A stretch of DNA of 64,000 bases from Apostichopus japonicus (lineage: Eukaryota; Echinodermata; Holothuroidea; Aspidochirotida; Stichopodidae). The notes under the pieces were generated by a model. It searched no databases. It had not been told where the DNA came from and saw nothing but the letters and a program-made list of their open reading frames with translations. Shown in pieces: positions 1-13,100 of this stretch. Numbering within the stretch: position 1 is the stretch's first letter; each line of letters begins with the position of its first letter. The DNA lies in the NCBI RefSeq assembly GCF_037975245.1, contig NC_092581.1, positions 17,051,303-17,115,302 of the forward strand, given 5' to 3'. The translations under genes were made by a program, and so were the position numbers.

Positions 1-149
1 AAATGAGCTCCACCAATAGGAGAAATATCAATTACTCATATCCCACCAGTACAGTTCCATTCAATTACTTTTATAACACAGAACTGAAGAAAGATGTAAA
101 CCTCCATTTTGTTTGAGAGGCTTAAATGTAACAATCAAATCATACAAAT

Positions 150-303
150 ACGCTGGGGGGGGGGCTTGACCATTTCCTGGGAGGGCGTCTTGTTACTATC
201 TAAGCGGAGCGCCACCATAGTAGGCGCGCAGCGTACCATTTTGTTTTTTTTTTTTAGCTACAAAGGCCTCCTAGATTGTTGGAAATGACACTTCCCAGGC
301 CTC
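150..303 (-). mobile_element. Fragment of a hAT-like element with the shared hairpin module
   Basis: A poly-G stretch at 155-164 is followed by CTATCTAAGCGGAGCGCCAC, then GGCGCGCAGCGTAC, and the fragment ends in GGAAATGACACTTCCCAGGCCT. The same blocks, in the same order and orientation, occur at 33649-33749; inverted copies lie near 19248, 60150 and 60490. No terminal repeats or target duplication were found, so it is a remnant. Confidence 0.5.
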
Positions 304-595
304 TAAGCTGCTCTAAAGTTTTCTCAACATCCTTTATTTTGAGATCCCATGTCTTGGTATGGTCATCAAATAGTTTAGTGAAATAGAAAGAAAAAAACAG
401 TCTGGTAAGTTACTTTGAAATATCATGACATATCTTCTGTGAGTTTGACACCGGCATTGACAAATCTGCAAATTGCGCGTGGAAAATAAGGAAAGATTGA
501 CTGGGCTTTCAGCCAAGTAACATACTGAAATGACCGAACTATATGTCACACTGATATCAAAGATTGCGTCTGAAATATTATTAGGGTACTAGGCT

Positions 596-926
596 CATAG
601 GCGTAGGAGGCAGGGGGCTGGGTGCTGCAGCCCCAACCAAATATTTTTTTTTGAAAATTCGGGCAATATGGTGAGAATTGTTCGGGCACCTACTGAAAGA
701 AAAATAACTTGCAAAGTGTTTTAGAATGGTTAAACTTATATTATCATTATTGTAACGACTTCCCCAAAAATTATGACTAATATGGAAGGGTAATAACATG
801 GCAAATGATTTGTTGTAATTGGCATGCGATGTAATAACCGATGCATGCCTATATGATATGTACATTAACATGTTGAACGCGCGCGAAGCCCACAAAAAAG
901 TTTGGTTATATTTTCGGGCAATACAT
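596..926 (-). mobile_element. Truncated copy of the CATAGGCGTAGG MITE
   Basis: It begins with CATAGGCGTAGGAGG, the same end as the complete inverted copy at 40069-40455, and shares the internal blocks TTCGGGCACCTACTGAAAG, CGATGCATGCCTA and TTTGGTTATATTTTCGGGCAA. The far end is missing: similarity stops near 926 without a second terminal repeat. Non-coding. Confidence 0.7.
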
Positions 927-1414
927 CCAAACAAATCCCGGTGCTTTTGAGGTGTTTCTAACAGATACCAAGCTCATTAGAAGTGTTCTTAATTAATTGA
1001 GCAATTTTGTGGGCTTTGTTGGTTTTGATTACAGGAGGTGGTATTTACTCTCACCTTCCAATGTAAACATATCTAGGTATATATATATCTATACATATAA
1101 CATGTGCATCATAAAACATCTATATCACGGCTGCAGTTACAGTCATCAAGAATTACATTGTTAAAGACTGGTATTACATAGTGTATATTACAGGGGTAAT
1201 ATCATTGTTAGGTACTATTTTTGTGACACATGATATATCATAGAGATACGTGAATTGACCTAGAAAGCGCCGGTCTGGATTGAGGATTACTCTAAACGTG
1301 TCACCAACCGTGAGATTCTCTGCCATTCGATGAAACTTGCGTGGAAACATCTGAAGGCTTTGTGACATATCTTTGGAATTTTCTTGACCCTTTTCTAACC
1401 TCTTCTTTTACTAG

Positions 1415-3893
1415 GACCACTGCATGCTTGCCACCAACTGGTGGATCCTTGGCCATTCAAGAAAGCCTGCATGAAGGACGTCTGCCTGACCCTTCCAAGC
1501 CAAGAGTTGGTGTGTCACATGATCGCTGAATACGTCGACAGGTGTCTAGAGGCCGGAGGAGAACCAGGCACATGGAGAACAGAATTCTTTTGTCGTAAGT
1601 TAACAATACATTACTCTGTCGTATCACATTAACGTTTCCTACTAATCTTTGATTAACTGTTACAACCATTCGACTGTCAATCTGCTATCTTTTCTAACAC
1701 ATGTCGATACTATCACATGATTGCTGAATATGTTGACAGGTGTCTAGAGGCTGGAGGAGGGCCAGTGCATGGAGAACAGAATTCTTCTGTCGTAAGTTAA
1801 CGCTTCTAGGTTCTGCCACATTCACATTTCCTTTACTGTTACAACCATTTAACCTGTTAATGTGCTGATCTCTTCTCACAGCAATGCAGTGTCCGCTGGG
1901 ACAGAGGTACACTATGTGTATGTCTGGTTGTGAGGATTCGTGTGGCAACCTAAATGCAAAGGCTTCCTGTCCTAACAGGTGCTATGAAGGTTGTGAATGT
2001 ACAGATCCAGATCACGTCAAGGAAGGAGATCAGTGTATCCATCGCAAATCCTGCGGCTGCTCAGAGAGTGGAATGTACTATCCGGTGAGTTGGAATAAAT
2101 CCCGGTTCAACTTTTTTAACCAATTATTATTTGAAAGAACAATTATATACAAAATTTTGTGTTTCAAAATAAATCCAAGAGAGATCGTTTACAATCGTAA
2201 GGATTCTTGTTTACTGATTTTTGAAGTGTTCTTCATTTTTGCCAGGTGGAATATGCATTTGCCAGGGATGGTTGCACCGGTCATTGTGAATGTCTGCCCG
2301 GTGGAGAGTTATGTTGCATGCCTCTAGCTTGTGGGCAGAATGCCCAATGTCAGATCAGGGACGGTGAGAGCAGCTGTTACTGCGATCCAGGCTATGGTGG
2401 TAATGGACTCATCTGTCAAAGTAAGCATTAACAATTTATAGTCTACAAACAGACGACCAGCTAATTCACAGTTCCAAACAGACCACAATCTAGTTGTATT
2501 CTTATTGTTAAACTGGACCCTAGCCTCACAGTCCAGTACTGCACCATTTCAAATTGGCCTGTATCCATCTCATATAGGTACTGCACCATCCCAAACCTAC
2601 TCGCTCCCCCCCCCACCCCCCGCCCACCTCCTCGTACTGCACCAATCCAAACCTATGACATTCTTATTGAACAATCCCAAACCTCTAACATCGATACTGT
2701 ATCCCTCCAAACTGCCCCTCCCCCCCCCCCACTGGTTTTAATATTGCCAAACTGACCCATTCTCCATACATAAGGTCTGTGCTCATATGACTCCCCTCTT
2801 TTTTTCAGCCATCGAACATCCACTGCACGCATTGGTATCTGCTGGTCAAACCGTCTATATGGACTGCGGTGACCTCTACATTCAGGTCCAGAGTGCTGTG
2901 TTTGGAGGTCTACAGAGCACCGGTGTGTGCACTGCCCTCCAATACCCAGACCAGGAATGCCCCGAAAGTGTCGATGCCGAAAATCAACTGCTGCCATTAT
3001 GCGAAGGAAAACATTACTGTTCTGTAAGTGTTAATTCTGTTGATATATGTAACACTGCCCGCGCCTGTGAGTGTTCATGGTTGAAATATTGTCATGTGGG
3101 GTTGTCTTGTGGGGTTGTCTTGTGGGGTTGTCATGTGGGGTCGTCTTTATCTGGAGTCATACAAATTTGGCCATCAGTAGCTCCTTAAAAGTTAGATGTA
3201 TCATCCTCTAATAAATTCAGGTGAGTGGGGAGACACTAGTGTTCATCATTAGTGTCTCCATCCTGTATAATACACATGTCGTCTACCAATTACATTTCTA
3301 GCGGCATGTTTTAAAATTGATGTTATATTTAGCAGTAGCCATCTCTTTATGATTAACTTATGAAGTGTGTTAGTATAGCACCAACATTACCTCCCTTCCT
3401 CTGATTGATGTCCATTGGCTTCCTGAAGTGTCAGTCATTTTACTGTCAAACAAACGTACTGAATATATTTCTGTTACAGGTTCCCGCCATTCCACGACGT
3501 TTCGGAGACATCTGCATCCACAAGTACAAATACCTGCAAGTCCAATTCGCATGCCAGTGGCGTCCTGCAGAACGTGAAATATACGGTGACATCACCGTGA
3601 CGACCTGCCAGAATGAATACTTGGAGCTGAATTGCAGACACCAATTTGTGGATATCCTGTCGTCCAACTTCGGTCGAACAGCAGGTGCCGAAGTCTGTCC
3701 ACACACCAAGGTCAGGGACCAGGACTGCCGAGCTGTTAAAGCACCAATGTTGATCAAGCTTAAGTGCCAGGGTAAACACCAATGTGAGATGAAAGCTAAC
3801 GTTGAGGAGTTTGGAGGAGAGGATCCATGTCCCAAGACCTTTAAGTACTTGGAAGTAAGGTACCGGTGCACTCAAACTCCCGTCCTGCATTAA
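1415..3893 (+). CDS. Secreted C8-TIL-EGF-SUEL lectin multidomain protein, 3' part of gene
   Basis: Five exons join in compatible phase: 1415-1594, 1882-2084, 2246-2420, 2809-3023 and 3480-3893 (stop TAA 3891-3893). All introns are GT-AG. Exon 1 encodes a C8 domain (CHQLVDPWPFKKAC, then FC at its end), the module that follows VWD domains in zonadhesin, FCGBP and SCO-spondin-type proteins. Exon 2 is a cysteine-rich TIL domain (CPLGQRYTMCMSGC, ending SCGCSESGMYYP). Exon 3 carries a short Cys-rich segment and an EGF-like motif (CGQNAQC...CYCDPGYGGNGLIC). Exons 4 and 5 encode two SUEL/galactose-binding lectin domains; the first is split by an intron, and the second ends with DPCPKTFKYLEVRYRC. The product is probably extracellular, binding carbohydrate through the SUEL domains. 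The start codon, signal peptide and VWD domains must lie upstream of the window. No membrane segment follows the last lectin domain. AATAAA motifs follow near 3995 and 4183. The exact family name is uncertain. Confidence 0.85.
1704..1797 (+). pseudogene. Decayed tandem copy of the 3' half of the C8 exon
   Basis: This intronic stretch repeats about 90 bases of the C8 exon (bases 1512-1604), including the HMIAEYVDRCLEAGG codons and the GTAAGTTAA donor. It has lost one base after the GGAGGAGG stretch, so the frame shifts and the WRTEFFC end is destroyed. The following intron sequence (GTTACAACCATT near 1658 and again near 1839) is also duplicated. No acceptor or first half of the exon is present, so it is probably spliced out with the intron. 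Confidence 0.75.
3091..3142 (+). repeat. 13-bp minisatellite, 4 units
   Basis: Four consecutive units of GTCWTGTGGGGTY in the intron that splits the first SUEL domain. Confidence 0.85.
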
Positions 3894-4847
3894 ACGTACA
3901 AAATTTAAAAGAATGCTTTACCCACTAAGGTAAAAGAAAGATGAAACTTAAAATCTTATTATTTTTTGTTTAATGTAAAAAATTTACTTAAAAATAATAA
4001 ACCCTACTTCCTGTATTTGGAAATATATTTAAGAGTTACTCTCAAAAGGAATCTTTATCACTTGGATAATGGAGAAATTTAAAAATCACTATTATTTACT
4101 CTAAGAATTGCTTTCATGAATATTTGTTTGTCCACAAATGATATTTGGTATAAAGGTTGCACTGGCTCTTAGCCTTACATTAATAAACGTAACAATCATA
4201 CAGTTTTTGCTTTTATCATTTAAGCGATAAATTATTTCAGAATAGAATAGATCACACTTAATATTTCATTTGTTCTCTTTTGTTCAAATATTTGAAGATT
4301 TCTTTTCCAATTCTAAAAGTATTTATTTGGTTACTCAAAAATCATGATAGGAAGAAACTGAATGTAGAGCACCATGGTAAAGTGACACCTATTCTCATTA
4401 CAGAAACATTCTAAACAAACATTTATAATGGCAGCATAACTCTGTCGTAAAATTCATTACCTTACCCTGTAATCCTGTCCAGCAAAATGTTTGTTTCCTC
4501 TGCAAAGATATTTTAGTGTCATGTACCTGGTGTTTACTTTACTGGTCATGCTACTAAAATTAACACACAGAGTACCATCCAACTGGTGACCAAAGCCTTT
4601 CCACCGCTCACCGGTATTCCTTTGGTCAAACCGTAACAACGGTTAAAAGGACTGTTTTTCCAATTAAATATTAATATTATTAAAATATCTTTTCAGTACT
4701 TTTAAGGGAACAAAAAACTGCTGATAATTAACCACCCACTTACTAATATTCGTTTAGACACAAAACAGTTAAAGGTTTTTTTTCAGAAGGTCCATGGTAA
4801 TCGTTATTCCCTTCTATCTCAAGACAACATCTAAAGGTCATCTATAG

Positions 4848-5097
4848 CTCTGGTATTCAAATTTCAAAGTGGAGGTCACGACACGTGTTAGGGTCACCAA
4901 AATATTTTGAAGGTCGCCAAGAAATGTGGAAAATCTTGAACATAAATTATTTTCAAAATTGCAAATTATAACACCATTTTGCAACTATGCCGGCACCCTT
5001 AATCATATATAGATTTCTTAAGGGGGAGGGGCGACAGTGTCCGCCGCTGGGGGTCTCAAAGATATTGTCACCAAGCAAAATAGTTTGAATACCAGCG
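4848..5097. mobile_element. 250-bp hAT-like MITE
   Basis: The ends are CTCTGGTATTCAAATT on the left and, read inverted from the right, CGCTGGTATTCAAACT. The flanks ATCTATAG and ATCTGTTG match at 6 of 8 positions, as expected for an old 8-bp hAT target duplication. The CNCTGGTATTCAAA end resembles known hAT termini. No coding capacity. Confidence 0.6.
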
Positions 5098-6205
5098 ATC
5101 TGTTGTAGTAGTTCATATCTTGCATCCTATTCACAATGAGCAATCGTTAACCTATCATTCGGCGGGCCAATTGCTTCCTATTTGACAATACCTACTTATT
5201 TTAATTATTTACCTCATTGATCATTGTAGATGACCTTGTCAACCACCTGCAAGTTACAGTATCTTATCCAAGAGTAGAAAAATCTATCGTGACCGCCAAT
5301 CCCACCACTGCCCTCTTTCTATATCCTTTCGACCTACAAACACTGCACAATTGAAACAGTCGTTGTTGTTCCAATCACATCTTGAGATAAACAACAAGAG
5401 TTTAGCCGAGCAAAGTTTTCTATTACCCTGTGTGCAGTGGATGGTATTTCATTATGGCTGATAACTAACATGAAATATTGCATTAAATTATTTACCAGCA
5501 CTGTGAAACAGACAGAATGCCAGCAACATTACATTACCTGAGTATGCTCTCACCACTGATAATGGACGTGATAGAAATATGTTAATATCATACTCTGATA
5601 TCAAGCTACTGCAAATGTCAAGATAACAGACAAGACAGACAAATAAAAAATCTAGTCTCAATTGGGTCTATCTTGGGCTCTTATCTGGATAAGTCAAGTA
5701 CTCTAATCATGTGATACTTGGATATTGTTTAGTTGTTTACCGTAACTAATAAATGCCAAAAGTTTATAGGATAACAGGATATTGTCATGTAACAAGTTGA
5801 AATGGTAACTGTTGATAACGCGATATGAAGTGTCATGGCAACTCAAAACTACAACAATTCTAGCCCTCCGAAGAGCTGGTGTCCCAGTCTAACTATCGGT
5901 AAAACTAGTGCATAAGTGAGGTAGTGTCTTAGTCACAAACATAGAGCATAGAGCAATCATAGAGCATTCAAGCTCATAATGCCCTGATCCCATCTTGCTG
6001 AGGAAATGGCAATTTCCTTGTAGAAAAAGGCTATTTTGATATTCAATAAATATTTTACTCTTCCATCCCCATTCCCACCCCCTCCCCCATCCCAAAAAAA
6101 ACCTTAGTCGAATTAGTCTCAGCGACAAATGTTTTTGAACAGGTCTTAAATAACTAACAATAAACAGTTCATGGAGTTGCAAAGTTTGTTATATACTGCT
6201 CCAAA

Positions 6206-6557
6206 CAAGGGCGTAGGAACCGGGGGCTGGGAGCCAGCCCCCCCTCCCCAGTGAAAAATATGGGGGCGGAAGTATCATTCCGCCCCCCGCTTCGCAAGTC
6301 AGAAAACCCCTTTTTCATTTCCAAATGAGAAAAAAAATCTCATTTGGAGCACCAAATTGCATCTAAGGCCAGGTGAAAATGCAAAATTATTTACAAAATG
6401 GAGTGGGTGTTGAAGTGTGCTATATTGCACCAAATTGCATCTCAGGCAACCTGGAAATGCAAAACAATTTCACCCCCTCCCCCTTAGACCCCTCCCTCAG
6501 GCCAGCCATCAAACTTCAGCCCCCCCCCCCACTCAAAAGTAGCTTCCTACGCCACTG
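6206..6557. mobile_element. 352-bp hAT-like MITE (GGCGTAGGAA family)
   Basis: The terminal repeats are CAAGGGCGTAGGAACC on the left and, inverted from the right, CAGTGGCGTAGGAAGC. The flanking target duplication is GCTCCAAA/GCTCCAAC (7 of 8). The interior is nearly identical to the inverted copy at 51298-51657 (GCACCAAATTGCATCT, AGTATCATTCCGCCCC). Non-autonomous. Confidence 0.8.
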
Positions 6558-7150
6558 GCTCCAACTATATACGGAATGCCTGAACAATTATTGAGCCCTA
6601 AATATCGCCAAGCTACCATATTTATTACATGGTTGTTATGTATTGCTATTATAACTAGTAAAGAAACAAAGTAATTTCTTCAGCACCGTATTTAGTAAAT
6701 ATCTCCCTCAACCACTCCTGATAAAAAAAAAAATTTGGCTCTAACATTGGGCGGCAAGCAAACTATAAGTAAATAATTTGGCACGTGTATTGCGAATGTA
6801 TGTCTTATCTTCTAGCGTGTTTTCTAACGCACTGCTTTTTCAGTAGTTATTGCGATAACTAAATATACGCGTCTCACAGGTCCCCCCCCCCACCCCGTCT
6901 TCAAAGAAATCCTGGAATCCGTCACCGACATCCAGCCAGTGGAAGCAAACGATTTGTCTTGAATCCCTGACAGTGACTAAAAGCCGTGCCTTGTATTCTC
7001 ACACTTCGCTCCTGTAAAGTTGGACCCTATGGTAGTTTCGAGCATCCAATTATCTTACGTCACTCTGGTCGTGACTAAATATTCCTGGAATCTTTCTCCT
7101 CTAAAAGTTAAAGATATATATAGTAGCAGGATGTCAGATTTGCCCTAAAA

Positions 7151-10100
7151 TTACACGCAGTCGCTATTATTCTGTTCATGTATCCTCAGGTCGGCTTCCA
7201 GATACACGTGGTCTCTCAGTTTCAGCGGACTTGCTGCGTAACTAGGGAAATGGTCGTTACTAAGTTCCATTAGATCCCATTTCTCAGTTTGCGTAAGATT
7301 TTCCACTAATATCTTCTTGTAAAACTGTTTAGCGATCAGGTTGTCATGGTGGACATAGAACATCATGGAATGACATCCGTCAGCAAAGGCAAGCTGGAAA
7401 TTAAAATAGATTAAACATAATTATTATAATTATGATATTAAAATATCATAGAAATTAAAATAGATTAAACATGTTGATTATTCCAGTGTGACTTCGAATG
7501 TTTGTCGATGGTGGTCACAAATTTTGTAATACGTACGCCATGAACTTGAAGTTAATCGCCTATGCAAAATACCTCGATTGATTGATTCGTTGATTCTTGT
7601 ATTTATCATCATTGCTTAATGCTTCGATATCGCAGAGAACTATTAACTATTGAATGGTGTTAAGTCAGTAGGATTATTACTACACGAGAGCAGACAGACT
7701 GCTTGTGAAACATAGGACCAGGCGCGGAAAATAGGCCGTGCGAGGTGTATACTTCCCTCCCTCCCCCACCCCGTCTTTTCCTTCCTCGTACTGAACTTTA
7801 ACCTTGCATTTATGTATAATTTAAAGTCTAAATATGCCTCAGAATGCACTATTTTAGCGTCTACAATTTTATTTTACTTACCACTAGACTAAACTTTCTC
7901 TTTTTGTGCCAAATCATGGACAGGCGACCTCAACTTAAATTATCTATTGAATCTACCGTGATGAATAAACATCTTTCTGTGAACGAAACGCCAGGTCCTC
8001 TTTTTAACTACAGATGTGTTTACAATCAGTTCGGTAGCTAACGTTTGCGAACAGCTGTTATATCATGAATATTCATGAAGCTTCACAATGCATGTATATA
8101 CAAATAAACCTCCGTTATCACACGTACCAGCATAACTTGCTGGCAAAGGAGCCGAAATTATATGTTGCTCGTGAATCACAAACAGTTGCACCTTGCGCTT
8201 CACTTGGGGTATATATTTATATGATTTGACCTCGTGTCAAAGGTCACTGTGTGTCTCCAGGCTATCACTGACTACCGTCAATAAACTACTTAACATGATC
8301 TTTTTTTTTATGAGATTAAGCTTAGAAAAATACGTGATCAATGTTGATCTCTGAAGATCTGACACATTCGTTAAAATCAACGCTATTGAGACATGAGCCT
8401 TCTGAAAAGAAAGAGTTGAGAGCCCTTTCTTAACATAGTACTTTTCGACGATAACTGTTATATAGGTTAGTTGGTTAAAATTATAAGCCACCTCCACCCA
8501 CTCTCTTTCAGCAGAATACCCACTGTGACAAAATAAATCACATGTATATTACCTTAGCAGTGAGGTGGAACAGAGCCGCGCCGAGACCTTTACCTGTATG
8601 AAAGAGAGGGGGAATTACGAGTAATCATACACTGTAGTATTTATTACTACAGCACAAAAAAAGGGGGAAAAAACAGTTCGAATGAGCTTGTCATTTGTCA
8701 AAACAAAAATATACAAATGTCCATATAAGTTAATATCGGATGCATATCTAGTACATCTGTAATAAAACACACCATTTTTGTTAACAAACTAAAGACTGGA
8801 AAATCTCATACATAATCAAGTATACTGTATATACTCATGATAAACACGTCACTGAAGTTCACCGTGGACTACCTTGAACGTAGTGTCAATGTAGGACAAT
8901 GTTCACGTTTCCGAATTCCGATATCTATCCAATGTAAATAAAAGAGTCAAGCTTAGTATATTACATTATTCAATGTATTTTTATAACCTTCCTGGTCGGG
9001 TCAATAGCCATTCCATAAAGGATGTAAGATATCCTGTGTTGGGAGCAAAAATGTTGATGTTTCTGGTTTTTTTTTGTTTTTTTTCCTTTTATGCGTTTAG
9101 TTTACCACACAATATCACCATGACAGAGACCACGTGACCACTTGCTGTTACGAAAGTGAAAACTTTGTCGTAGTTTTGCCTGGGTGATTGTGTATTCCAT
9201 TATTCCATATTGGTGGTAAAATGCCCCATAAAAGTATGCATACTGTACCAACCCGTTATGTGGTTTGTTCTTCCTGTTCCCACGATACAACACACTGATT
9301 TCTCACACATCACTGTTTCCATTGGTAACCATCACTATGACTATACTGGTTCATACTGGCTCAGCGATTTCGGTTTTTTTTATTTTCTTGCACAGAAATT
9401 CACAGGTATGGCATTAGCCTTACAAGAAGTGCTCCAACGTCTTGTCAAATTATTCCCGCCCTTTTTTTGTCATATTATTTTCCTAGTCATTGTCTTCTTT
9501 CCAACAATTTCTAGTTAATTAAATGCAGTTCAATAAAATATCAAAACACAATAAGAAGAAATGCTAATCTAAGAATATCGAGGGAAATATTTCGCAAAGT
9601 ATTTTTCATTGAAATGCAGTCTGCGTGGAAATAAAGTCTAACTGTGCTAATAAGGCGATGAATTCAAATGCATAACACTAAATCATACATTAGACCAGTT
9701 TCGTGAAAATGATGAAATAATCAGTATCGGCCGATTGTCACAGAAATTAATCGGTAATCGGTAAAACCGATTATCATATAATCGGTCGAACACTATCAAA
9801 TAGCAAAATTGTGTTATTAAAGGCACTTTAGATTAAGGATTACGAAAGGAACCACGCATATTTCCTTTCTTTCATGTCGAGGGTTTATGGAAAGCCAACC
9901 TATCATAAATGATATTCTTAATATGGTAGCAGCGTCCGCTGTTATAATTGCAACTAAGTACTGTTATAACCAGTGCTGTCAGAGTGTATAAAGGCGGTGA
10001 CATTTCAAGCAATGAGGCTTAGTAATGGGGAGGTTCGGGGTTCGATTCCCGGTCGGATAATAGTAAGGTGGGACTTGCATCCCAATAGCAATATACGGTT

Positions 10101-13100
10101 TTTCCATCTCAAATGATTTTCTAAAGTTGAACATGCATGATTCCAAATTTGAGTTTAAGAAAATGTTGAAACGGAAGCCACCCGACCCTAATCCATAAGC
10201 CCTTGCGGGTATCTCCCACAATTGTGGTCGTTTAAGCGTCGTAAAAATAGCTGCTGGTTATTATTATATTATAAATAATTATAAAGTGCAGTCCGAAATT
10301 GCCACAATATCTACTAGCTATATTAAAAATGATACATTTAAAAAACAATTGCAGTCTGTATACCTCTGTGGCTCTCGCATACGTAGAAATCTTCTAGAAA
10401 CACCATACGACCCTTCCACGAGTCGTAGCCATAGAAATAGAAAATAAAGCCTGCCAAGGTACCACCTGGTGACGTCGAGTCATCAATTGTATCCTTTCCC
10501 GTTTTCATTTCGACAACTGTAGCTTTAAAGTGAGGGCTAGGTCCAAATCCGTCACGCACTAGTGCTGGAAGAAAAGAGAACAAAATTGTTAACTGATTCA
10601 TTGATGACCTGAAAGTCAACAGGCTCAATGACTCCTTCTCATGTTTCGCTTAAGAATACTTTATTTTATTTGTACCAATGCAGAAAACTTTGACCATTGC
10701 TGATTCAAAGTGAGACCTATACATATCAATGTTGATCCATGCTTAATTTCGTTCTGATTTTTCGTATTCAGATCCCCTGATAGTTATCAGACGATCATCT
10801 CTCCATGGGGTAAACTTATGCATTGATCCAGACGCATTTACACTTACACTTACACATTTACACAGAGTCGTACTCTGATCCTCCCTCCGCTTTTCACCGG
10901 AAGTTGGTACAAAATCGGATTGGAAATGTGTCATACGCAGCCGCGGATCACGTATTACGTACTATACTCCAACACTTTCGTTGTCATGGTGTATATAGCC
11001 CTAGGGAGACAATAATACGCTATGTACGGCCCACAGTCACTCACTCTACCTAGGAAATAGCACATGCATGATACAGGACTGGAATTTCACGCGAGAAATG
11101 CATGTGACGTAACCCGGGTCACTGTTGATGCGGAGTGTTTACACTACATCCGTTATTTCGACGTCAGGATCAGATCCTAAGGTCGGGATCTGATCCGGAT
11201 CTAGTGTAAAAGCACCCTATTATAGCCCCGGCATTGACTGGTCATGTGACACTATTATCTACTACCGTGACTGGTCATGTGACAATATCATCCCCTGCAT
11301 TGACTGGTCATGTGACAACGTAAAAGTCTGTATACTCTGTTGTTTATTCAACAGCCGACACCAGACAACAATGGCTCCCCTTCGATTCATACAAATAATC
11401 ATTAGAGTCTAACAACCAGCAAAATTTTTGTTTTGATCACGAAGGCTATCAAATATTTGCTGGTATTCTTAAATGACGGCCTTTTGTGAAATAATTTTAT
11501 TGTTGTTACTGGGCCGTTTTATAACGTATGCAAATGGTCAATGTTTACACCATATATGTATGGCAATCTAAATTCCCTTTAACCAATTTATATGCGAAGT
11601 TCGAGGACCCGTGACCAGGGTTGTTAGCCATGAAGGGGCAGGGGACACGCCGCCCCCACTTTCTGAAGGGTGGGGACAATATCAAATATCCCCCCCCCCC
11701 ATGTTTAGTGACTGGGTCGTGTAGGCCTATCAGGCTCATAATGGATCGTGCATCTCATTAAGGAAGCTCAGAAATTGTGCAACATGAGATAAGTAGTTAT
11801 TGTTTCATTCTTATCTGCTCAACCCAGGTGGCAATCAAAACTACGGATTTCATTTACAGCTTAAATTAAATGAGGAACCGCGCCCATACACCGATCATGA
11901 TATCTGAAAACCCGCAACATTCGCTTTCCAGTAAATTAGTTTTCATGTTTTATAGTTTGTTGTATGATCACGGACAAGCAATATGACGCAACATGTAAAT
12001 TAGATTGTGCATTCAGTTTGGTTAGCAATGCCACTCATGATAGTTTTTAAGTGTGTTTGAGATAATTGTATATTTCATAGGAGTTTTGAGAAGCATACAT
12101 ACCTGTATGGGTAGTGAAAGCCATAACATTCGCTTTCCAGTATATATATTGTTTTCATATGTTTATAGTTTGCTGTATTATCACGTACAAGAAATATGAC
12201 GCAACAAGTAAATTAGATTGTGCATTCAGGCATTCAGTTTGGTTAGCAATGCCACTCATGGTAGTTTTTATGTGAATTTGAGATAATTATATATTTAATA
12301 GGAGTTTGAGAGACGCATATATATATATATGGCGCTAAGCTTGGGCGCTAAGCTGCTATAGTTATGTTGTTATAACCATGTTGCACATATCGCAAACTTT
12401 GGGTTAGTAGTTATGTATACATATTATTCACAAAATATTTCATTTGTGATTAGTTAACTGATGACAAGTACAGGGCAGTAGCCTGTGGTGGGGGGGGGGT
12501 GGCAGATACCCCCATGAGAATTCCATTTCCTAAATGAAAGCATGCCTAAGATAATGTGAACGCCTGGACAGTATTCCCAATATTCAGTTAGTTTTAGCGA
12601 AATGTTCATCATTTCTTCTGATTTCATTTTGTCAGTAGTATGCAACCCTAAGATGCTATAGGTAAGCATTGTAGGAATGTCGTTAAAGAAGAACGCAAGG
12701 TTTAATTTAACCGCTCATCACGAATAATGCGCGATCGCGGATTCGATGCCCGTGCGTTGGTTTTGGTTTTCACGAGTTTGGTTAGATTTACAATAAACGT
12801 AGAGAGCTCCTACGATTAAACCTGCGTGAACAGTGTAGTAGTCTTATGTAAAACTACGGTTCACAAATATATTTACGTCTATATGTTTAATATAGGCCTA
12901 TCAGTTTCATATCGTTAGCCCCTATATCAGCGCCCCAATGTTTTCTTACTAAGAATACTGCAGCACAGTCCCATTCACGGCCCACCCACTCTGACCATTT
13001 ACCCCCCCCCCCTCACCCCCTCTCCCGGTAGGTCACTTTTTGGTATCATGTAAAACAAATAATGATAGCACAAACCTACAATTCATTTACACCTAAATTC

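Larger units (their letters stand above)
3894..7150. other. Intergenic region between the lectin gene and the SSAT-like gene
   Basis: No open reading frame here has recognisable coding character. The region holds two MITEs (4848-5097 and 6206-6557) and otherwise A/T-rich unique-looking sequence. It is a 3'-to-3' intergenic space, because the two flanking genes converge. Confidence 0.6.

Noticed and set aside
3446-3890. Two long minus-strand frames
   Set aside because: Shadows of the SUEL-lectin exon on the plus strand.
10038-10051. A functional tRNA gene from the B-box match
   Set aside because: No cloverleaf can be folded, and the match recurs in a diverged copy with a common body and tail, as in a SINE.
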